DNA of 64,000 nt, from NCBI RefSeq assembly GCF_963169125.1, contig NC_084794.1, positions 114,366,358 through 114,430,357 on the forward strand, in the 5' to 3' direction. A program made the translations under genes and the position numbers. Shown one piece after another: positions 21,047-32,782 of the stretch (position 1 is the stretch's first letter; every line of letters starts with the position of its first letter). The stretch is from Humulus lupulus (Eukaryota; Streptophyta; Magnoliopsida; Rosales; Cannabaceae). Below the pieces are notes generated by a model that saw only the letters and a list, made by a program, of their open reading frames with translations, was not told where the DNA came from and ran no database searches.

Positions 21047-23166
21047 ATGGCTGTGACTGATCAAAACATTCCTGAAGAAAACTATCCAAGACGCCCTGGG
21101 AAGCAGCCAATGGTAAACCCAGAGACTGAAGAGAGAAGCGAGTCCTCCGATTCTCGGGGACCTCCAGCACCTCCAGCCCCAAGGGATGAGGACATGTACT
21201 ATAATCCTGAACGGTACATCCCCATTGTGGAACTTGAAAACCGACAGCTGAAAAAACAGTTGGTCGAGGCCAATAAGCGGAACGAGGAGTTGGCTAGGTT
21301 AGCCGCAGAGGCCCAGGCGGCTCAGCCCCTACCTCCGTGTGAGAACCAAGCCTCATCTCCGAGGGACGTGCATGTTCCTCCCTGCAGGCCTCATGGACGA
21401 CCTCGAAAGAATGCTGCCACAAGGAGACCAGAGCAACCTCCAGCACCAGCAGAGCAATCTGCTCCCTCGAGGCCCCGAAGGAGTACTCGAGCTAGGGCTC
21501 CGGTTAATTCAACTGCGGAGGTACCAGCGGGAACTGGGAATAACCGAGCCCCTACAGAGGCTCGGACTCAAATCCCTGGTAACACGCAGAATGTCACCGA
21601 CCCAACAAGGGCAAACTCAGGACCGTCTAGGCCTCGAAATGGATGGCAGCCACCGTCACCCATACGATTCCCTCCATCGCCTATAAGATACCCTTCACCG
21701 CCTCATAGGAATGCTCAACCAGTTCGAGATGATGAGGAAAGACGAGCGGGAAGGAGACAAGGTAGTAGAGAAGCCTTCAGGGAGCGGAGAGGCGCCCAGT
21801 CTACAAGAAGTCAAATGTTCTGGTCTCGCACTGCAGAGACGAGGCAGCGTGAAAGAGACCCATCTCGGAATAATCATGCGACAAGCCTTGCCAGTGATGA
21901 CTCAGGAGATACTAGATCAGTCAGTATGCATGATCGAGGTCGAAAAAATACTGGGAACCACAGGAACCGCTCCGACCTGCGGGAACACTTGAATCAGAAT
22001 CGGGGTAATGGTAACCCATCGAACCCGGACATAAGAGATCGCCTAAATGGGTGCAAAGATCCCCTGCAAAGGTGCGAGCCTAGAATTGTGATCAATGATA
22101 GCCAATTTTAGGCAAGACCCCTTGCAGACCCGGTTCAAGAAAGAATTGATCAGTTGGAAAAGGCCTTTAGGCTTTTGCAAAATGAGCGAGGTCGGAGTCG
22201 GAATGAGGATTCTGACGAGGAGCTCGAACCGTTTGCTCCCCATATTTCCAACACTCCATTTCCTCAAGGGTTTCAGATCCCTCATGTCCCACCTTTTGAG
22301 GGGAAGTCCGACCCATACAGCCATCTGAGTACATTCAATACCATAATGAGAGCAAGTAATGTGGGTTACGAGCTCAGATGCATGTTATTTCCGGCATCGC
22401 TTACGAGACCAGCAAAAAGCTGGTTCGAGAAATATAAAAGACATTCGATCACTTCTTGGGATCAGCTGTCAAAGGATTTCAAGAAGCAGTTTAGAGCCAT
22501 GATCAGGGTGAGACCCGAGGCATCAACTCTGACCAACGTTCGGCAACAGCCAGGCGAGACGTTGAAAAGCTACTTTACGAGGTTTAATTTGGAAGTTTCC
22601 CAAGCTCGAAATGTGGATGACAGCGGTCATCTAATGGCTGTCCAAGCTGGAGTAATGTCAGGAAGTCCTCTCTGGGACGATATGCAGAGAAAACCGGTGA
22701 GGTCCTTAACCGAGTTTAATAAGCGAGCTCAGAGGTTTGTCAATGTAGAGGAGGCGAGGTCGACACTGAATATGACTTCTCCGCCCATAACTACAACGAT
22801 AAACGTAAACTCTGCCTCAACCTCGGTGGACCCACCAGTTTCAAAGCCTACTGCGGAAAACCCTTCCAAAAGAAAAAAGAACGAAGGGAGTAACCCCGAG
22901 GCCGAAGGGGGAAAGAAGAAGAAGGGGAGAGGTATTTCTCCGTGTACAAAGTGTACACCGAGCTCAACGAGTCTCGGGAGAATATATACCAGGCTAATGA
23001 AAACCAGTTCCCTTTCAAGCATCTAGACCCCATGAGAAATCAAAAGTCCAAGAGGGACTCCAGCAAGTACTGTCGTTTTCACCGAGACACTAGGCACACT
23101 ACTGATGAGTGCAGGAAGTTGAAGGACAAGATTGAAGGATTGATCTCGAGAGGTTATTTCAGATAG
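21047..23166 (+). pseudogene. gag: Tat-A gag (one stop, one frameshift)
   Basis: ATG 21047 starts a 354-codon Pro/Arg-rich, largely disordered N-terminal region with a predicted helical stretch (PIVELENRQLKKQLVEANKR). A single in-frame TAG at 22109 separates it from the gag core in the same frame: PFEGKSDPYSHLSTFNTIM, FPASLTRPAKSWFEKY, and SGSPLWDDMQRKP (22290-22690). A frameshift at about 22925-22942 then moves to the frame that holds the Cys/His motif CRFHRDTRHTTDECRKLKD (near 23072-23130), ending at TAG 23164. The same SPLWDDMQR and CxxH-x6-H-x4-C elements occur in Tat-B gag. It would form the virus-like particle core; this copy cannot. Confidence 0.9.
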
Positions 23167-26100
23167 TATGTCAAAAACTAGAATAATAATCAGGCATCTA
23201 CTAGCCGAAGGGCAGCTGCGCCACGACCTGCCCAAAACAACAATTTCCGAGCAAGGGAAGAAGATAGGCCCCCTCCAATTGATGGAGAAGATGTGATAAC
23301 CATCTCAGGCGGGCCTCATCTCGCAGGAATGGGCAGGAATGCCCAAAAATGATATGTGAACGAGCTAAAAACTGGGGACGGGTCTCCTTATGAACCCGAA
23401 CCTAGAGCTCCAAAATGCCAGAAGATTGAATCTCAGCCGATAACCTTTACTGAGGATGATGCATCCCATGTTCAATTTCCCCACAATGACGCACTGGTCA
23501 TCACTCTCCAGCTCGCGAATAAGAGAGTTCACTGAGTTCTCATTGATAATGGGAGCTCCGTGAACATCCTCTATAAGGCCACCCTAGAAAAGATGGGACT
23601 CGCGCTTCGAGACCTAAAAGCATGTGCAACGACCTTGTACGGTTTTTCAGGAGAGGGGATTGCCTGTATGGGGTCCATCGAACTCCCAGTAACCTTGGGA
23701 GACTACCCGGTCTCAGTAACCAAGATGATGGAGTTTGTAGTAGTGGACCTACCATCGGCCTACAACGCGCTGCTCGGGAGACACGTCCTAGTAGGGCTGG
23801 GGGCAGTCTCGTCTGTAAGGCATCTGGCCATCAAGTTCCCAACTTCTAGTGGCATTAGGACGCTGAAGGGAGACCAGTTATCCAGAAGGGAATGCTATAG
23901 CATTTCCGTAAGAGGAAAGAAACAGGCGAGCGAACAAGCACTCGTCGTTATCCAGAATAAGGACGGGATGGTCTTGGAGATAGATGAAGAGATCGACCCA
24001 AGAGTGGAGGAAAGAGCTGATCTCAAACCATTAGAAGAGCTCGAGGATGTCAAGCTCGTAGAGTCAGATCCCTCGAGAACGATAAAGGTTGGGAAACATC
24101 TACGTGAAGAAACTAAATAGCAATTAATTTGCTTTTTGAAGAAAAACCAGGATGTCTTTGCATGGTCACATTCGGACATGGTAGGAATAAGTCCGAATAT
24201 AGTGAGCCTCGCGCTAAATATCAATAAAAGCTTCCCACCGAAGCAACAAAAGTGAAGACAACTGGACAACGATAGAAAAAAGGCATTGAAAGAGGAAGTC
24301 GACAGGTTAAAAGCAATCTGATTCATTAGGGATGATTTTTACCCCGATTGGGTAGCCAATCCGGTACTGGTCCCGAAGCCTAATGGGACGTGGCAAACCT
24401 GCATTGACTATTCGGACCTCAACAAGGCCTGTCCAAAGGACTGCTTTCCCTTACCGCGGATTGACCAGCTCGTGGATGCAACGGCAGGGCATGGACTGAT
24501 GTCATTCATGGATGCCTATTATGGATATAACCAGATTGTCATGCATTCCCCTGACTAGGAACATACGAGCTTCATAACAGACAAAGGACTATATTGTTAT
24601 AACGTCATGCCATTCAGGCTCAAAAATGCTGGGGCCACATACCAGCGGCTCGTGAACATGATGTTCTCGGAGCAAATAGGGAACAACATGGAAGTTTATG
24701 TTGATGACATGTTAGTCAAGTCCCAACTTAACGATAACCATGTTGAAGATCTCGAAGAATGCTTTGCTGTGCTCCGAAAATATAACATGAAGCTTAACCC
24801 TCAGAAATGCTCCTTTGGGGTATCTTCAGGAAAATTCCTGGGTTTCATTGTAAACGCTCTAGGAATAGAAGCTAACCCAGACAAGATCCAGGCCCTGATC
24901 GATATGCCCTCACCTCAAAAACACAAAGATGTCCAGAGTTTGACCGGCAGAATGGCGACACTAAGTAGGTTTATCTCGAAATCTACAGACTGTTGTCTTC
25001 CATTTTTCAACCTGTTGAGGGGAGGCAAGAAATTTGAATGGGCGGAAGAATGCAAGTTGGCCTTCTAAGAGCTTAAAAAAAACCTCGCAGAACCCCATAT
25101 CTTATCAAAACCTATTACGGGAGAAGTACTATATTTATATCTTGCCACTACCGAGCATGCCATAAGTGCAGTGCTCGTGCAAGAGGAAGAAAAGGTGCAA
25201 AGGCCCGTATATTACGTCAGTAAAAGGTTACTGGGGGCAGAGTCGAGATACCCCTTGATGGAAAAGCTAGCTCTTAGCTTAATTCATTCATCTCAAAAAC
25301 TTCGACCCTACTTTCAAGCGCACCCAATCCATGTACTAACTGATCAATCACTAAAACAAGTCTTGTCTAAGCCAGAAGCTTCAGTTCGACTTCTTAAATG
25401 GGCAGTTGAACTCGGGCAATTCGAGATCACCTACCATCCAGGACGACCATTAGGGCACAAGCCTTGGTAGACTTTATAGTGGAATGTACTGGCATGACCA
25501 ACAATGAAGTTATAACCCCGGCCCACGAGCTGTGGAAACTTTACGTTGATGGGTCATCTAATGAAAATGGATCGGGGGCAGGAGTAATTTTGATCACTCC
25601 TGCAGGAAGCAGATTTCATTCTTCCTTGAGATTTGACTTCAACGCATCAAATAACGAGGCCGAATACGAGGCTTTACTGGTAGGACTTCGTATAGCCAAG
25701 GAGCTCAATGCTAAAGAAATACATTGTTACAGCGACTCCCAACTAGTGGTTAACCAAATTTTGGGAGAATACAGGCTCGTGGCACGAAAAATGGCAGCTT
25801 ACTTAGAAAAGGAAAGGTCAGCATTGGAACATTTCGAGTTTTACGCGATCGAATAGGTCCCCCGAGAACAAAACTCGAATGCAGATGCCTTAGCTCGGCT
25901 CGCTACTTCCACCGAGAGTGATGAGCTAAATGTCATACCAATTGAACATCTCTCGGCACCTAGTATTAATGAGCCAGAGCAGGAAGACGTGTGTATGATT
26001 GATTCTGAGCCTACTTGGATGACTCTGATAGTCGAATATCTTGAGACCGGCATCCTTCTGAAAGATCGGAACCAGGCTCAAAAGTTGATGTATCAAGTCC

Positions 26101-27253
26101 CCCGTTACACCATTATGGATGGAAGGTTGTATAGAAGAGGATATTCCATGCCATTACTTCGGTGTGTGACTCCACCCGAAGCCAAGAAAATCATTGAAGA
26201 AATTCACGAAGGGTTCTGTGGAGACCATAATGGGGGGCATAGCCTGTCCAAGAAAATCATACGCCAAGGTTATTTCTGGCCTTCCATCAAGTCGGATTCT
26301 TTTGAGTACGTAAAAAAGTGTGATAAGTGCCAGCGATTCGCCACGATTCCTCGAGATCCACCGTCCGAGCTAACTATGATGACCTCCCCATGGCCATTTG
26401 CGGTATGGGGAATTGACCTCATAGGCTCTCTCCCAACTGGCAAGGGCAGAGTGAAGTACGCGGTAGTTGTCGTAGACTACTTCATGAAGTGAACAGAAGC
26501 AGAACCGTTAGCAACTATATCCTCCAAAAAAGTCCTTGACTTTGTAGTGAAGAACATCATATGTCGATATGGGATGCCAAGGAAAATTTTATCCGATAAC
26601 GGAACCCAGTTCGACAGTGATCTGTTCACCAACCTTTGCAAAAAAAAATGGAATAATAAAGAGTTTTTTCGTCAGTAGCCCATCCCCAGGCGAATGGCCA
26701 GGTCCAAGCTGTAAACAAAACTCTAAAGAGTTCACTAAAGAAAAAGTTGGAAGAAGCAAAAGGACGATGGCCCGAAGAATTGCCCCAAGTCCTATGGGGA
26801 TATAGGACTACGGCCCGAACATCGACGGGACATACCCTGTTCTCTCTGGCGTACGATTGCGAGGCTATGTTGCCAGTTGAGGTCGAAATTTCCACAATTC
26901 GAGCCATTGCTTATGATCAAGCCTCGAACCACACCCAGCTCGAAGAAACTCTTGACTTGATCGAAGAACGAAGGAATGAAGCTCAGCTAAAAAATGTTGC
27001 ATACCAACAGCGAGCTACCAGGTACTTCAATAAGAGGGTTTTGGATCGAAAATTCGGTATGGGAGATTTAGTGCTAAGGTGTGTATTCTTGGCAACACAA
27101 GATCCAGTAGCAGGCGTGCTCAGGCCAAATTGGGAAGGACCCTACCAGATAGAGTTAGTCATCCGACCCAGTGTTTACAAGTTGGCGAGATTGGATGGGA
27201 GCCTAGTACCGCGAGCATGGAATGGCGAACACCTACGACCTTTCTATCAATAG
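23167..27253 (+). pseudogene. pol: Tat-A pol: protease, RT, RNase H, second RNase H, integrase
   Basis: The protease has VLIDNGSSVNILY (23542-23580), with Asn where D-T-G or D-S-G is usual. RT: NKACPKDCFPLPRIDQLVDA and the catalytic MEVYVDDMLVK (about 24690-24720) are intact. The first RNase H is degenerate (VLTDQSLKQVL to FEITYHPGR). The second, archaeal-type RNase H is at about 25530-25790 with LYVDGSSNENGSGAG, NEAEYEALL and YSDSQLVV. Integrase: HHCC zinc site at 26200-26340, WGIDLIGSLP, SDNGTQFDS, a frameshift at an A-run at about 26640, and the C-terminal NWEGPYQIE up to stop 27251. Premature stops include 24118, 25066, 25855 and 26490. Dual RNase H marks the Tat lineage. Confidence 0.92.
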
Positions 27254-28183
27254 TGTAGGAAGGATGTTGCCTGTAACCATGCTTGTTTATTTGTACTGTT
27301 TTGTCTACTTTTGTATTTTGTCAAATAAAGATTTATTTCGTCTAATATGGTTTATTTCTGCAATCTCTCTTAATCTAATAACCTATGGTCACATTCATAG
27401 GATATTAAGGGGGCATCATTGGTATATATACCATCAGCTTGAAAAATAAAATAACATATACGAAATACATGCAAGTGTTTGGAGATAACCAAATGCGCGA
27501 ACTAAGATAGTTTAGATATAACCAAGCTATCAAAAACATACAAGTGTTTGGACGTAACCAAATGCGTGAGCTAAGAAAGTTTGGACATAACCAAATTATC
27601 AAAAGATAAAAATGTTTGGATGTAACCAAATATGCGAACTAGATTAAAAATATAAGTGTATGGATTACAAACCAAACACGACCTTAATAGGTTTGGAGCA
27701 AACCAGCTAAAACTAATCGAAAGTAAGTTAGAACATAAACCCACTTCGAGTTAAGTCGAGATCGAGGCTAGAGTATCTTACAAAATAATAGTTTCGAACT
27801 CATAACCTCGGAGAGATAACCGAGGACGAGAAAAAGTAACTAAAGTAACTAAAAAGTAAGATATAACTAAACCGTTTGCATTACATACCATACAAGTACT
27901 TTCGGGTGCATGGTTAAAGTAATATCCGACCTTGACAAATAACGAGATCGGAAGCAGATAATTCGAGCAAACTGTGCATGAATGCATTGAACCTCAAGCC
28001 TAAATCCAAACTATGTTTGTGTGATTAAACAAGCAAATGCGACTCTTTAATATAAAATGTGCAAAATATTTCAAACCGAGAAATGTAAAGCATATATATT
28101 AAAAGAAAGAGAAATTGTATCAGCCCTACGGGCATAAATTAAAACAATTACAAAAATAAAGGGACGCAGCCCCGAGGTAAGAT
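27254..28183. other. Tat-A non-coding gap between convergent genes
   Basis: Between the end of pol (+) and the end of the antisense gene (-). Nothing codes here. It contains tandem repeats (27472-27684), and both transcripts presumably end in it. The remainder is AT-rich without recognisable motifs. Confidence 0.6.
27472..27684. repeat. Tandem repeat, about 69-bp unit, 2.5-3 copies
   Basis: Units start CAAGTGTTTGGA at 27472 and 27541, then degenerate from 27611. Inside each unit TTTGG and AACCAAA recur as short inverted repeats (for example GTTTGGATGTAACCAAAT), so each unit could fold into one or two small hairpins. Confidence 0.7.
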
Positions 28184-30946
28184 TTATGAAGGAGCAGTCT
28201 CCTTAGCCTTCTCAGCACCAGCAGCACTAGACTCTCCAGGACGAATAGCATGACTACCCTTCTGAGCTTCCCGAGCAGCCTCCCGAGCAGCCTCCTCCGC
28301 TTTAAGCCGAGCATGCCATTTGGCCACGAATCCTGCCTTGAAAGAGCCAAGGAATCTGGTGTCGAGGTCGGCGTTGCTGGCCCAGATCCTATACATGGCC
28401 AGATCAACCGCCTTGTCCTTCTTCTCTTTAAACTCAGCGATGAGATGAGCCTTTTCATTCTCTATTATCTCGAATGTGGCGACCTTCTCTTCCTCAAGCT
28501 TGGCATTGGACTTCTCCAGCTCTGCAAGCCGAGCATTCGCCATTTCAAGCTCGGCTGTCTTAGCCTCGACCTCTGTCTTCACAACCTTGAGCTCATCAGC
28601 CATCTTAAGCTGAAGATCCTTCGACTCTTGAGCTAAAGACATGCTCAAGTGCACCTCGTGGGCCAGCTTATAATTAAGCTGAGCTGAGACAACAAGAGCC
28701 TGAAAACCAAAGAGACTGAATTAGAACATATGCCAAGGCACATAAGTAATTAAAAGTAAGTTATGAAAATTTACCGCGACAGTAAGTTCAATACTCTTAT
28801 CATAAAGAGTATTGCAGTCCCGAGCTTTATTCACGAACTCCCAGTGCTCAGCCTCGAAACTCGTAAGGCTCTAACCCACCCGAGTCAGGATATCCGAGCC
28901 AATTACAGCTCCGTGGGCCTCGACGACATTGTCAATCACGAACTCATCAACATGAGTTCGGACCGACAGCAAATGTGACTTGGAGGTTGAGGGTTTTTTC
29001 GGGGGTGGGCCGAGTACCGGATGAATTGTGGTCGGAGGAAGCGTGGCAGAAGTGGCCGAGATGGATGCGTCGACCTGGGTAGTCGGGTCTTTGGCTATGC
29101 TCGCAGTAGTCTGAGCTGGTGGAGTCTTCTCAGTTCACTTGAGGACCTTGGAGGGTCGGTCCGACCTCCGTGAGCCTCGCGGGCGCTTAATTTTTTCAGC
29201 CCTCTCGCCACTAGCGAGCAGGGCATCAAGGTCGGAATCCATGGCACCTGCATAATAGCAATTAAGATTTAGCATGGCGCTAACAGACAAAGAATAAAAA
29301 GACAAGTGGAGAAAAACCTAACTGGAACTCTCCCTTGAGCTTGAGCTCGGCGACCACAAAATTCCCCCATCTTCAGAAGAGGCGGGGGGAGTACCTTCCC
29401 TATAGGTGGACGTCAACCTCGAAAGGTCCCTATAGTCGTTGGTCCCATATTGGATGGCTATTCCATTCCATACCTCGTTCAGGCTATACATGGTGTCGTA
29501 TTTCCCGAGCCAGCTATTGAACCTATGAACCCGTTCATCTACCCAAGACCATACATAAAAATGGTTTCTGTCATCCTCACACAATACTAACCTATCAGGT
29601 TTATGCTTTAATAGGGAGGGGGACCACATTTTCGAGCTTAGGATGACTGTACCTTTCTCATCCGAGCCCAAGCTTGAGGCCTCGTCGTTGGCCTCGTTCC
29701 CTGATTGCGGACTCCTTTGGTGAACTAGAGGCGGAGGCCTCACTTCTCTCCTTGGGGGGAGGATGCCCGTTGGCAGAGGCACGAGCTCCCAGCGGTCATA
29801 TTTTTTATTGGACCAATCCGAGGTGGATTGATCCTTTCCCAAGAGCCTGCAAGCTCGGAGCTTGTCCTTGTGCAAAAGATATGAGAAGGATCTCCTGCCG
29901 TAAGGGAGTTGGAGCAGAGTCTCTCTATGCTCCTTCATCTCATCAGTGGGAGCAGGGCGATGATAGTTTGCTGGAAAATTAAATGCATTTCAACTAAGTA
30001 TGGGCCTATAAACAAAATTCCGAGCATAGAAAAGAAAGAGGTTGGGATACTTACAAATCCGTCTGAACGAGTAGTATCGAGACGGAGCTAGGCCATCTGT
30101 CCAGAAGAAGGCCTTCTTGAAGTCAGGAGGATGATTGGGAAGATCCTCGAACATCTTTTTCTCCTTGGGGTAGCTCGAGAGATAATATAAGCCATCTTCT
30201 CCCCGAGCTCGGGAGGGATTGCTTTTCAAACAGAAGAGATACAGGATCTCCTCTGGCGATGGTCCTTCCCACTTCAGCTCGTGGTATAGCGAACTCAGGG
30301 CAGACAGAACCCTGTAAGAATTGGTGTTGAGCTGGAAGGGGGCCAACCCAACAAAGTCTGTGAAGTCTTTGAAGAAAGACTTCAAAGGCAGTACCGCCCC
30401 TGCCTTCATGTGCTCCTGGCTCCAAATCGCGTATCTCATCTTGTTGTCAGGATTTCCATCTCCTGGAGCGCGACAGCTTTGCTCGTGGGAGGTCGGGGCT
30501 CGACACCTTAGCGAGCCTGATAGTCCTATACCATGAAAGGCCAGGATATCGATTATCTGGCCTAGCGATGTAATTGAGCTCCAATAATGCTCGGCCTCGA
30601 AAAATTCCCTCCTTGGCTGTGAGGTAGAGGGCTCCCCCATCAGTGAAAACTGCAGGTCACCTGGTTTGAAGGCAATTGTCACTCTAAGTTTAGGGTCGAG
30701 GGGAATCGGTCTAGGCTCGGTGTTAGGGTCTGAATGAAGGGCGACCCTTAGTATCTTCCTTTTCCCTTCCCCGACCTCATCTATCTGACGTCGGAAGTGA
30801 TCTCGAGTGTCCTCTTGCCCACACCTCAGCTCGTGTTCACGGATCAGACGCTGGTTCCGAGCAAACAACGACTCCGGGCTCGGAGTTTTTGGCGAATACG
30901 GGATGGCAAGCAACGACCCCCACCGTCTTTCCAGATTCTGTGACAT
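28184..30946 (-). pseudogene. Tat-A antisense gene: four coding exons, about 842 codons
   Basis: Coding exons by GT-AG rules (minus strand): 30946-30055 (ATG 30946), 29970-29323, 29247-28775 and 28699-28184. Junction phases are 1, 1 and 0, and the frame stays open across all three introns. The donors are GTAAGT, GTTAGG and GTAAAT; the acceptors are TTTTCCAG, TTATGCAG and TTTTCAG. The only breaks are TGA 29137-29135 and TAG 28873-28871. Exon 1 carries the shared pattern (KAGAVLPLKSFFKDF, FVGLAPFQLNTNSYRVL). The last exon is a long Glu/Lys/Ala coiled coil with heptad-like spacing. I do not know its function. The N-terminal block resembles the plant family called 'putative gypsy type transposon' (Transposase_28), from memory. 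Tat-B and Tat-C have counterparts in the same place and orientation. Confidence 0.8.
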
Positions 30947-31672
30947 CTAGCAAGAAAGAAAAAATGGTGAGGGCCATGCATGCAAGGAATTGAGAATAAC
31001 GATCTTGGTGGATCAAGCTCGATAATGCTTGGATACGAGATGAGTTCAATCTTGGGGACCCGATTAGTGTCACGACGTGTATTTCACGAAAAAGGGAGGG
31101 AAGTGGATTTAATTTTTGAAAATCCTGAAATATCAGGGAAAAAAGGTGGCGGTTATTCAAAAATGGTATTTTTGAGTATCGTGCATTCTTTAAAACCAAG
31201 ATTTTGTACCCGATATCTTGGTGTGCAAGATACGTCTTCCGAAATTTGAAAACCCAGAAAAAATACCATATTTGGGTCTTCCTACATATGAATTGGATTT
31301 AGAACTAGTAATGTGGGAACCTAAACCTAATATCTATCGGTCAAAGCATCCTAGTACATCAAATTAAAGAATGAACTAGTACATTCCCAGAAACTAAAAA
31401 GCAACAAAGGTAGAAACTGACGTAAAGAAAAAAGAAAATATATATAAAGCCAAGATCAGATACTTACGCACTAAAGATGGTGGTTGCAGAGAAATAGATG
31501 ATTGAAGAAGAGGCTGCAGGTATAGTCTCACGGTCTCGAACAAGCTGATGGTCCTTTGTTTCTTTGGCTGAGAGAACATGTAAAAGTAAATACTTTATGG
31601 ACTTCCCTTTGGTTTTCTCTCCTTTTTTCCTCTGCTAAACATAAAAATGAAAGGAGGAAGACGACTGGAGTC

Positions 31673-31681
31673 TTATATATA
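31673..31681 (-). promoter_or_regulatory. TATA box and 5' leader exon of the Tat-A antisense gene
   Basis: On the minus strand TATATATAA precedes a leader exon of about 180 bp that ends at 31468 with a consensus donor (GCGTAAGTATC, GT at 31467). The matching acceptor is TTTCTTTCTTGCTAG, ending at 30947, directly before ATG 30946. The leader contains an upstream ATG (31579) whose frame, if spliced, runs into the coding exon out of frame. The promoter lies about 270 bp inside the 3' LTR. Confidence 0.6.
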
Positions 31682-31940
31682 GACTATCAGAAATTGTAAA
31701 AGAGGGATTAATCTGAGCCATTGGCTAGATTCCGTATCAAATCCGACAGCCAGGGATAAGTGACAAGATGATGCCGTAAAGGTGGCAGGCGAACGATCAT
31801 GGGCAGGTTTCCAAGGTACTCGAGTACCTTGAATAAGAAATACTCAACTGACGCATGTCCATAATTGAGTATGTGTGACGGTGCGGTTCCCGAGGAAAGT
31901 AGTTCAAAAGTTTCCTTCTCATAGGATTCGAACAATACTT

Positions 31941-31954
31941 TTGAGGGGGCAAAA
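31941..31954 (+). other. Tat-A polypurine tract
   Basis: TTGAGGGGGCAAAA directly abuts the 3' LTR start at 31955. Purine-rich tracts with a G-run occupy the same spot in Tat-B and Tat-C. Confidence 0.8.
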
Positions 31955-32782
31955 TGTTACACCCAGATTTCGAGACTTGAGGTTGTGACCTCAAAAGCTG
32001 GATCTGTCAGGGGTGAGTTCGCGATAGCTAAAATACATGTTCGTAATCCAGACGTCGAATCTTCAGAACAGGTGGAAACCTCGAAGATGGGCAGCCTCGA
32101 AGTCCTTATAAGCTCGAAAAATAGAGCATTCAGAGTATATCCATTGTCGGGCAGCCTCAGATCAATTAGACCGAGCTTGGCATGAGTGTGAGTTCAGAGT
32201 AAGGCGGCCTCGAAAATATTTACCCACTCCAAGTTGGTTTTGGGAAAATAAGGCAACTCGTAATTTACTCAGAGACGTAGGCTGGCATGATGCTGATTGC
32301 TGATCTCGAACGGCTTTATAGGTCACTTGAGAAGACGCAGTCCATGCATTCAAGAGATATTTATTGTTGCAACTTCCCTACAATAAAGGGATATTAAGTA
32401 GTTGGTTATACACCCCCTGGTCTTCAGGGGATGTTTCCTTGTATATAGGAGTTACAGGCTTTAAAGCCATTAAATTTATTAATATATAGAATAACTTCCC
32501 AAAACGTGTGGGATAGTATTCTGAGATCTCCTCTATAAATAGAGAAGTCGTGTACCATTGGAAAGGATCGAAATTTTGTGATCTTGAAAGAACCTCTGGA
32601 GAATTCATGCCTAAAGAATTTCCAGAAATTTCCTAAGTTCTAATAACAAAGACTCGTGGACTAGGCAGAGTTAACTGCTGAACCACGTAAAAAACTCTCC
32701 TTGTTTTATTGTGTTATTCTTGCCATAGTTCTTTACTGTTTACGTGCTCTACATTTTAAGTTGACGAAAAACGACGTCAACA
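31955..32782 (+). mobile_element. Tat-A 3' LTR (828 bp)
   Basis: TGTTACACCC to GACGTCAACA, equal in length to the 5' LTR, followed by TSD TATCA (32783-32787). TATA box at 32534-32542. Confidence 0.95.

Larger units (their letters stand above)
20170..32782 (+). mobile_element. Tat-A: Tat-lineage Ty3/gypsy element, 12,613 bp, with antisense gene
   Basis: Complete element with two 828-bp LTRs, PBS, gag-pol on the plus strand, a minus-strand multi-exon gene between pol and the 3' LTR, a PPT, and a TATCA target duplication. The pol has two RNase H domains before integrase, which is diagnostic of the Tat clade (Tat/Ogre/Retand). I count roughly 37 LTR mismatches in 828 bp (about 4.5%), many of C/T or G/A type. 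Gag-pol carries several stops and at least three frameshifts, so the copy is dead. Confidence 0.95.

Noticed and set aside
21047..27253. Endogenous pararetrovirus (caulimovirid) instead of a retrotransposon
   Set aside because: LTR pairs, target duplications, integrase and dual RNase H are present; no movement or coat protein is seen.
28250..28636. 128-codon plus-strand ORF over the end of the Tat-A antisense gene
   Set aside because: Shadow of the minus-strand coiled-coil exon. The minus frame has splice sites, heptad character and counterparts in two other elements.
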